Positions 22,791 through 26,356 of a stretch of 26,356 bases of DNA are shown one piece after another (position 1 is the stretch's first letter; every line of letters starts with the position of its first letter). Source of the DNA: a virus; IMG/VR virus record IMGVR_UViG_3300032288_000464, positions 1 through 26,356 of that record; one strand, written 5' to 3'. A model generated the notes under the pieces. It made no database searches, was not told the origin of the DNA, and saw nothing but the letters and a program-made list of their open reading frames with translations. The position numbers were made by a program, and so were the translations under genes.

Positions 22791-23182
22791 TGAACCCGAT
22801 TCTTGTGTATGCCTCAATAGCAGTCGCGACGGCTGGTTTTGCTGGTGGTTGGGCTGTGCGGGGCTGGAAGGCGGAGGCCGAGGTGAAAGCGTCCTACGAA
22901 CGTCTGATCGAGGAGAAGGATCGGATGCAGACTAAAATGGACGCAACATCGGCTAAGTATGAAGACGCCCGCGCTGCTTTGGAGCCGGCCAAGATTGAAA
23001 CACGGAACACGATCAGGGAGATTTATCGCAATGTGGAAGTGTCTGCTGAGTGTGCCGCTCCTGCTGTTACTGTCGGGGTGCTTCAGAGCGCCCGCAGTCG
23101 TGCAAATGCAGCCGCCTCCGGCCAATTTGGCTCAACCGTGCCCCCCTCTGCCGCCGATTCCAGCGCCTCTGATAGACCCTGA
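22787..23182 (+). CDS. Rz: i-spanin (Rz-like inner-membrane spanin)
   Basis: Inner-membrane half of the spanin pair that disrupts the outer membrane at the end of lysis. The 131-residue product has an N-terminal transmembrane segment (ILVYASIAVATAGFAGGWAV, 5-24), then a long periplasmic coiled coil (about 29-80, WKAEAEVKASYERLIEEKDRM). The Rz-like block REIYRNVEVSAECA (77-90) follows, and VLQSARSRANAAASGQ (98-113). Two adjacent ATGs (22787, 22790) are possible starts. Its 3' part overlaps the o-spanin gene in another frame, which is diagnostic of spanin pairs. Confidence 0.85.
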   Translation: MMNPILVYASIAVATAGFAGGWAVRGWKAEAEVKASYERLIEEKDRMQTKMDATSAKYEDARAALEPAKIETRNTIREIYRNVEVSAECAAPAVTVGVLQSARSRANAAASGQFGSTVPPSAADSSASDRP

Positions 23183-23291
23183 TCGGGCGCAGTGGGAGGC
23201 CGACGCCATATATCAATATGGCGAATGCGCCGCCCGCCATCGATTTGCAATTGATGCATGGCAGGGGGCTGTCAAAAAGCCTGAAAAATGA
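23031..23291 (+). CDS. Rz1: o-spanin (Rz1-like outer-membrane lipoprotein)
   Basis: The 86-residue product starts inside the i-spanin gene in a different frame at ATG 23031, ten bases after AGGGAG. The signal peptide is MWKCLLSVPLLLLL followed by the lipobox LSGC, so Cys17 would be lipidated and anchored in the outer membrane. A Pro-rich mature region follows (MQPPPANLAQPCPPLPPIP), which is typical of Rz1. Unusually for Rz1, it continues with a charged helix (DPDRAQWEADAIYQYGECAA). The overlap is 152 bases, then the gene extends 109 bases past the i-spanin stop. A longer in-frame opening exists at 22959, but it lacks a lipoprotein signal at its start. Confidence 0.85.
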   Translation: MWKCLLSVPLLLLLSGCFRAPAVVQMQPPPANLAQPCPPLPPIPAPLIDPDRAQWEADAIYQYGECAARHRFAIDAWQGAVKKPEK

Positions 23292-23306
23292 TACAAGGAT
23301 AGCACT

Positions 23307-23960
23307 ATGGCTACGACAATGACCTTTGTGAGCTTGCAGCAAGACGTTCGGCGTTATCTTGAACGCGGGACGACCTATGCTTCCGACCCCGTAGTCTTTG
23401 AGCAAATCCCGCGTTTGATCAATTTGGCCGAGCGTCGAATTGCGCGCGAACTTAAAATACAAGGCTTTATCAACGTGGTAACGGGCACGTTGACGGTGGG
23501 CCAATCAGTTTACGCAAAGCCAGACCGCTGGCGCGACACGATCAGCTTCAATATCGGCACAGGCGCGTTGAACAACAGCCGCAAGACTATATTTACGCGC
23601 GACTATGAATATATGCGCGCATATTGGCCTGACAGCACGCAGACAGAAGAACCAGTCTTTTATTCGGACTATGATTATATCCATTGGCTGATCGCCCCCA
23701 CGCCGGACGATGCTTACCCCTTTGAGGTGCTTTATTACGAGCTGCCGCCCCTGTTGGACGATGTCGTCCAAACCAACTGGCTTACGGAATATGCGCCTCA
23801 GCTTTTACTCTATGGAGCGTTGTTAGAAGCAACGCCCTTCTTGAAAAACGATGATCGCATTCAGGTTTGGCAGAATATGTATGATCGCGCCGCCGCCATG
23901 CTTAACGGTGAAGATCTCGCAAAAATACTCGACCGCTCGTCGGTTCGTAAGGAGGCATAA
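23307..23960 (+). CDS. Second head-tail adaptor-like protein
   Basis: The 217-residue product has an AAGGA ribosome-binding site. The N-terminal helices (LQQDVRRYLERGTTYASDP, EQIPRLINLAERRIARELKI) are followed by a strand-rich middle (VVTGTLTVGQSVYAKP, WRDTISFNIG) and LIAPTPDDAYPFEVLYYELPPLL. The C-terminal helices are WLTEYAPQLLLYGALLEATPFL and VWQNMYDRAAAML. This matches adaptor proteins that form a ring beneath the portal in podoviruses such as SU10 and HK97-type neck proteins. Together with the 13380 gene, the phage would have two adaptor-like proteins. The stop overlaps the next start (TAATG, with GGAGG before it). The call rests on pattern recognition. Confidence 0.7.
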   Translation: MATTMTFVSLQQDVRRYLERGTTYASDPVVFEQIPRLINLAERRIARELKIQGFINVVTGTLTVGQSVYAKPDRWRDTISFNIGTGALNNSRKTIFTRDYEYMRAYWPDSTQTEEPVFYSDYDYIHWLIAPTPDDAYPFEVLYYELPPLLDDVVQTNWLTEYAPQLLLYGALLEATPFLKNDDRIQVWQNMYDRAAAMLNGEDLAKILDRSSVRKEA

Positions 23961-25243
23961 TGTCCGTCTACACCCAAGTCTTCGGCGGCACGACCATCTA
24001 CCCGTCGGACGTGTCTTATTTGGCGATCACGTTAAGCGCCGACACCCCTCTGGAATGGCCGCTGGAAAGCTCTACGGCCAATGACGTCGCTGCCTCTATC
24101 ATTGATGTAACGCCGACTGCTGGCGGCTATTCGGTCGTTCTGCCACCCGCAGATAATACGGGCAATGGGCAGACGATCTTTTTTAATAACGTCAGCGGTT
24201 CGTACAGCTTTTTCGTAAAGGACAGTGCGGGCAACACGATTGCCACAGTTCCTTTCGGTGAGCAGTGGCAGATTTATCTGTCCGACAACAGCACGGCCGC
24301 AGGCGTTTGGCGCGTATTCCGCTACGGCGCATCGACGGCCACTGTGCAGCCCTCGGCTCTTGCCGGTTACGGCCTGACAGTTACAGGCAACACGCTTTCG
24401 CAGTCTGCGCCCCTCACCACGTTCACCAACACGCCGCGCACAGTTCTGGCAACTGAGCGCGCAAGCGTATTGGTGTGGGCGGGCACGGGCGCTGGCACGC
24501 TTACCCTCCCCAGCGCGGCCACTGTCGGCAATAACTTCTTCGTCTCAGCGCACAATGCTGGTGGCGGTGATCTGACGATCGACCCTGCGGGATCTGAAAC
24601 ACTCGACGGTTTAGCAACGCTGGCCTTACGGCCGGGCGAGAGTTCCAGCTTCATGACGGATGGTCTGGACTGGTACACGCTGGGCCTTGGCCAAGAGGCT
24701 GTATTTGCTTTCGACTATACGTCCATCACAGTCACGGGCGGCAATTACACGCTGGCAGGCTCCGAGCTAAACCGTATCGTGTATAGGTTCGTGGGCACGC
24801 TCACGAGCGATTGTTACATTATCGTGCCAGCCACGGTGCAGCAGTATTGGGTGGATAACGCAACGACTGGATCGTTTGCGCTTTATGTGCGCACAGCCAG
24901 CGGAACGCCCGTTGCAGTGCCGCAGGGTGCTCGCGGCATCTATTACTGCAATGGCACGACGGTGTTGGACGCTGACACAACGGCCGTTCCGCTGCCTGTG
25001 CAACCCTCAGACGGTGGTACAGGCATCGTCTCTTATGCCATCGGCGATATCATATACGCTTCAGGCGCAACCACGCTGGCGCGTCTTGCCGACGTGGCCG
25101 TGGGCAACGCCCTTATTTCGGGCGGCGTGGGCGTCGCGCCTTCGTGGGGCAAAATCGATGTGACAACGACCGTGAGTGGCATTTTGCCGCTTGCGAACGG
25201 CGGCACGGGTACGGCTTATGGGGTCAATGGCGGGACGTTCTAA
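23960..25243 (+). CDS. Fibre-like tail protein between adaptor and gp10-like gene
   Basis: The 427-residue product starts in the adaptor stop with GGAGG upstream. The N-terminal half has several beta modules: DVTPTAGGYSVVLPPADNTG, GNTIATVPFGEQWQIYLSD, TLTLPSAATVGNNFFVSAHN and SETLDGLATLALRPGESSSF. These resemble the repeat domain seen in podovirus tail needle and fibre-anchor proteins. The last 60-odd residues (SYAIGDIIYASG, NALISGGVGVAP, GILPLANGGTG) match the second fibre closely, at about 42 of 60 positions. It ends NGGTF, as does the first fibre (DGGTF). Location between two neck-type genes suggests a fibre bound to the tail hub. Function inferred. Confidence 0.75.
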   Translation: MSVYTQVFGGTTIYPSDVSYLAITLSADTPLEWPLESSTANDVAASIIDVTPTAGGYSVVLPPADNTGNGQTIFFNNVSGSYSFFVKDSAGNTIATVPFGEQWQIYLSDNSTAAGVWRVFRYGASTATVQPSALAGYGLTVTGNTLSQSAPLTTFTNTPRTVLATERASVLVWAGTGAGTLTLPSAATVGNNFFVSAHNAGGGDLTIDPAGSETLDGLATLALRPGESSSFMTDGLDWYTLGLGQEAVFAFDYTSITVTGGNYTLAGSELNRIVYRFVGTLTSDCYIIVPATVQQYWVDNATTGSFALYVRTASGTPVAVPQGARGIYYCNGTTVLDADTTAVPLPVQPSDGGTGIVSYAIGDIIYASGATTLARLADVAVGNALISGGVGVAPSWGKIDVTTTVSGILPLANGGTGTAYGVNGGTF

Positions 25244-26356
25244 TGGCCGAAAACATCGTAAAGATCGCGTCGCAGCCGGGTATTAAGCGCGACGGGACGA
25301 AGTTTGAGGGCGACAATTACGTTGACGGGCAGTGGGTTCGTTTTCAACGCGGTTTGCCGCGTAAAATGGGTGGCTACCGCTCTATCAATAGATTTCTGTC
25401 GGGCATCGCGCGCACCCTGAACGGCTATACGCAAGATCAGCTTACTTACGTCCACGCCGGCTCGGCCAATATGGTTGAGCGTTTTTATATCGATAACAAC
25501 TTCAACACGTCATCCATCAGCAATCGCACACCGCCAACGCTGACCCTTGACGATAATAACTTGTGGCAGTTCGACATTGAGACGGCTACCAATCCGCTCA
25601 CGGGCGTCTTTACCAACAAGCTTCTGGCGCAAGTTGCGCCTAATCTTGATTGCATTTGTAATAGTTTCGGCGGTCAGCTTTTCATTGGTGATCTGTTCGG
25701 CACTGCTCCGTTGACGGAAGTCACTAATTTACCGCCGGGCTACAGCGTTACTGGCGGTGTGGTGGCCTTGCATCCGTATACTTTCGCCTTTGGCAATGAC
25801 GGCTACATCATGTGGTCTGTGGCCGGCGACCCTTCAGACTTTACAAGCTTTGGCTCTGGATCCGCCAACGTGACGTCGCAGAAGATCGTGCGCGGTATGC
25901 CTCTGCGCGGTGGCCCCGGTAATGCGCCTTCAGGGTTATTCTGGTCGGCAGACGCACTGATCCGCGCCACCTTCGTTGGCGGCGACAGCGTCTTTCAGTT
26001 TGACACAGTCAGCACGCAAAGCTCAATTTTATCCGCGCAGTCTGTCATCGAGTATGACGGCGTCTTCTATTGGGTAGGCGTGGATCGCTTTTTGATGTTC
26101 AACGGCGTTGTGCGTGAAGTGCCTAACGACCTCAACCTGAACTTCTTTTTCGACAATCTCAATTCTGCGCAGCGTCAGAAAGTCTTTGCGATCAAAGTGC
26201 CGAGATACGGCGAAATCTGGTGGTGTTTCCCCAAAGGCGATAGCATTGAGCCCAACCACGCCGTTATCTTCAATTTGCGTGAAAACACATGGTACGACAC
26301 GGCGCTGCCCAATGATGGGCGCGCGGCCGGCATCTTCCCCACAGTGTTTAACCGCC
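25243..26356 (+). CDS. gp10-like tail hub/nozzle protein, 3' end outside window
   Basis: The start overlaps the previous stop (TAATG), and the frame is open for 371 codons to the window edge, so the gene is incomplete. The N-terminus is KIASQPGIKRDGTKFEGDNYVDGQWVRFQRGLPRKMGGYRSI. Later blade-like segments include GGQLFIGDLFGTAPLTEV, YTFAFGNDGYIMWSVAGDP, SVIEYDGVFYWVGVDRFLMFNG and RYGEIWWCFPKGD, repeating beta units typical of the P22 gp10/T7 gp12 propeller that forms the tail nozzle. Placement after an adaptor gene supports this. Without the C-terminus the subfamily is uncertain. Confidence 0.7.
   Translation, partial: MAENIVKIASQPGIKRDGTKFEGDNYVDGQWVRFQRGLPRKMGGYRSINRFLSGIARTLNGYTQDQLTYVHAGSANMVERFYIDNNFNTSSISNRTPPTLTLDDNNLWQFDIETATNPLTGVFTNKLLAQVAPNLDCICNSFGGQLFIGDLFGTAPLTEVTNLPPGYSVTGGVVALHPYTFAFGNDGYIMWSVAGDPSDFTSFGSGSANVTSQKIVRGMPLRGGPGNAPSGLFWSADALIRATFVGGDSVFQFDTVSTQSSILSAQSVIEYDGVFYWVGVDRFLMFNGVVREVPNDLNLNFFFDNLNSAQRQKVFAIKVPRYGEIWWCFPKGDSIEPNHAVIFNLRENTWYDTALPNDGRAAGIFPTVFNR

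Noticed and set aside
22959-23030. Longer N-terminus for the o-spanin from 22959
   Set aside because: It would bury the signal peptide and lipobox inside the protein; ATG 23031 has a ribosome-binding site and gives a normal lipoprotein signal.
1-26356. CRISPR arrays, tRNA genes, insertion sequences, integrase or defence genes
   Set aside because: I looked on both strands and saw no repeat-spacer array, cloverleaf sequence or matching protein motifs. The repeats present are all within fibre or low-complexity genes, apart from the leader hexamers.

Overview
This window is a contiguous stretch of a tailed-phage (Caudoviricetes) genome, or of a prophage with the same layout. Every gene I can support reads on the + strand. 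Genes are packed tightly, and about a dozen neighbours share their stop and start codons. The host is probably Gram-negative, because the lysis cassette ends in an overlapping inner-membrane/outer-membrane spanin pair whose second member carries a lipobox. GC content is moderately high by eye, with GC-rich third positions in most genes. The absence of tape-measure, tube or sheath genes, together with adaptor-like and gp10-like proteins, points to a short-tailed (podovirus) particle. The window ends inside a virion gene, so the tail module is not complete.

Layout. 1-440 is a leader with GTTGCA repeats and two very small membrane-protein genes. 440-5067 is the packaging module: small terminase, large terminase and portal. 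5078-8916 is the head module: two tiny proteins, a GroES-like co-chaperonin, scaffold, two structural or unknown proteins and the major capsid protein, followed by a hairpin. 8968-13267 carries a beta-rich lectin-like protein, another beta-rich protein, and four low-complexity proteins that share an A-[K/E/D]-G-G type motif. This part closes with a strong bipartite terminator at 13272-13307. 13380-14915 holds an adaptor-like protein with an inserted beta domain and a tandem pair of Cys-containing microproteins. 14912-20294 is a fibre/adhesin island: a 64-residue-repeat fibre, a second fibre, a small protein, a polyglycine adhesin and a third fibre-like protein. 20294-23291 is the lysis region with a metallophosphoesterase inside it. 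23307-26356 returns to the tail: a second adaptor, a fibre-like protein and a gp10-like protein cut by the window end.

How the genes fit together. TerS and TerL load DNA through the portal into a shell built from the capsid protein on the scaffold. The GroES-like protein sits between portal and scaffold and probably helps the host GroEL fold the capsid protein. Two adaptor-like proteins and the gp10-like protein would close the neck and form the short tail. At least four fibre-type proteins share modules and carry host recognition. The endolysin, holin and spanins release progeny. I see no tRNA, CRISPR array, integrase or replication gene.

No wholly new system is evident. The most unusual points are the four-gene GG-motif block, the perfect 14-bp inverted repeat inside the fibre gene, the two adaptor-type proteins (one with a discoidin-like insert), the polyglycine adhesin and the metallophosphoesterase in the lysis region.
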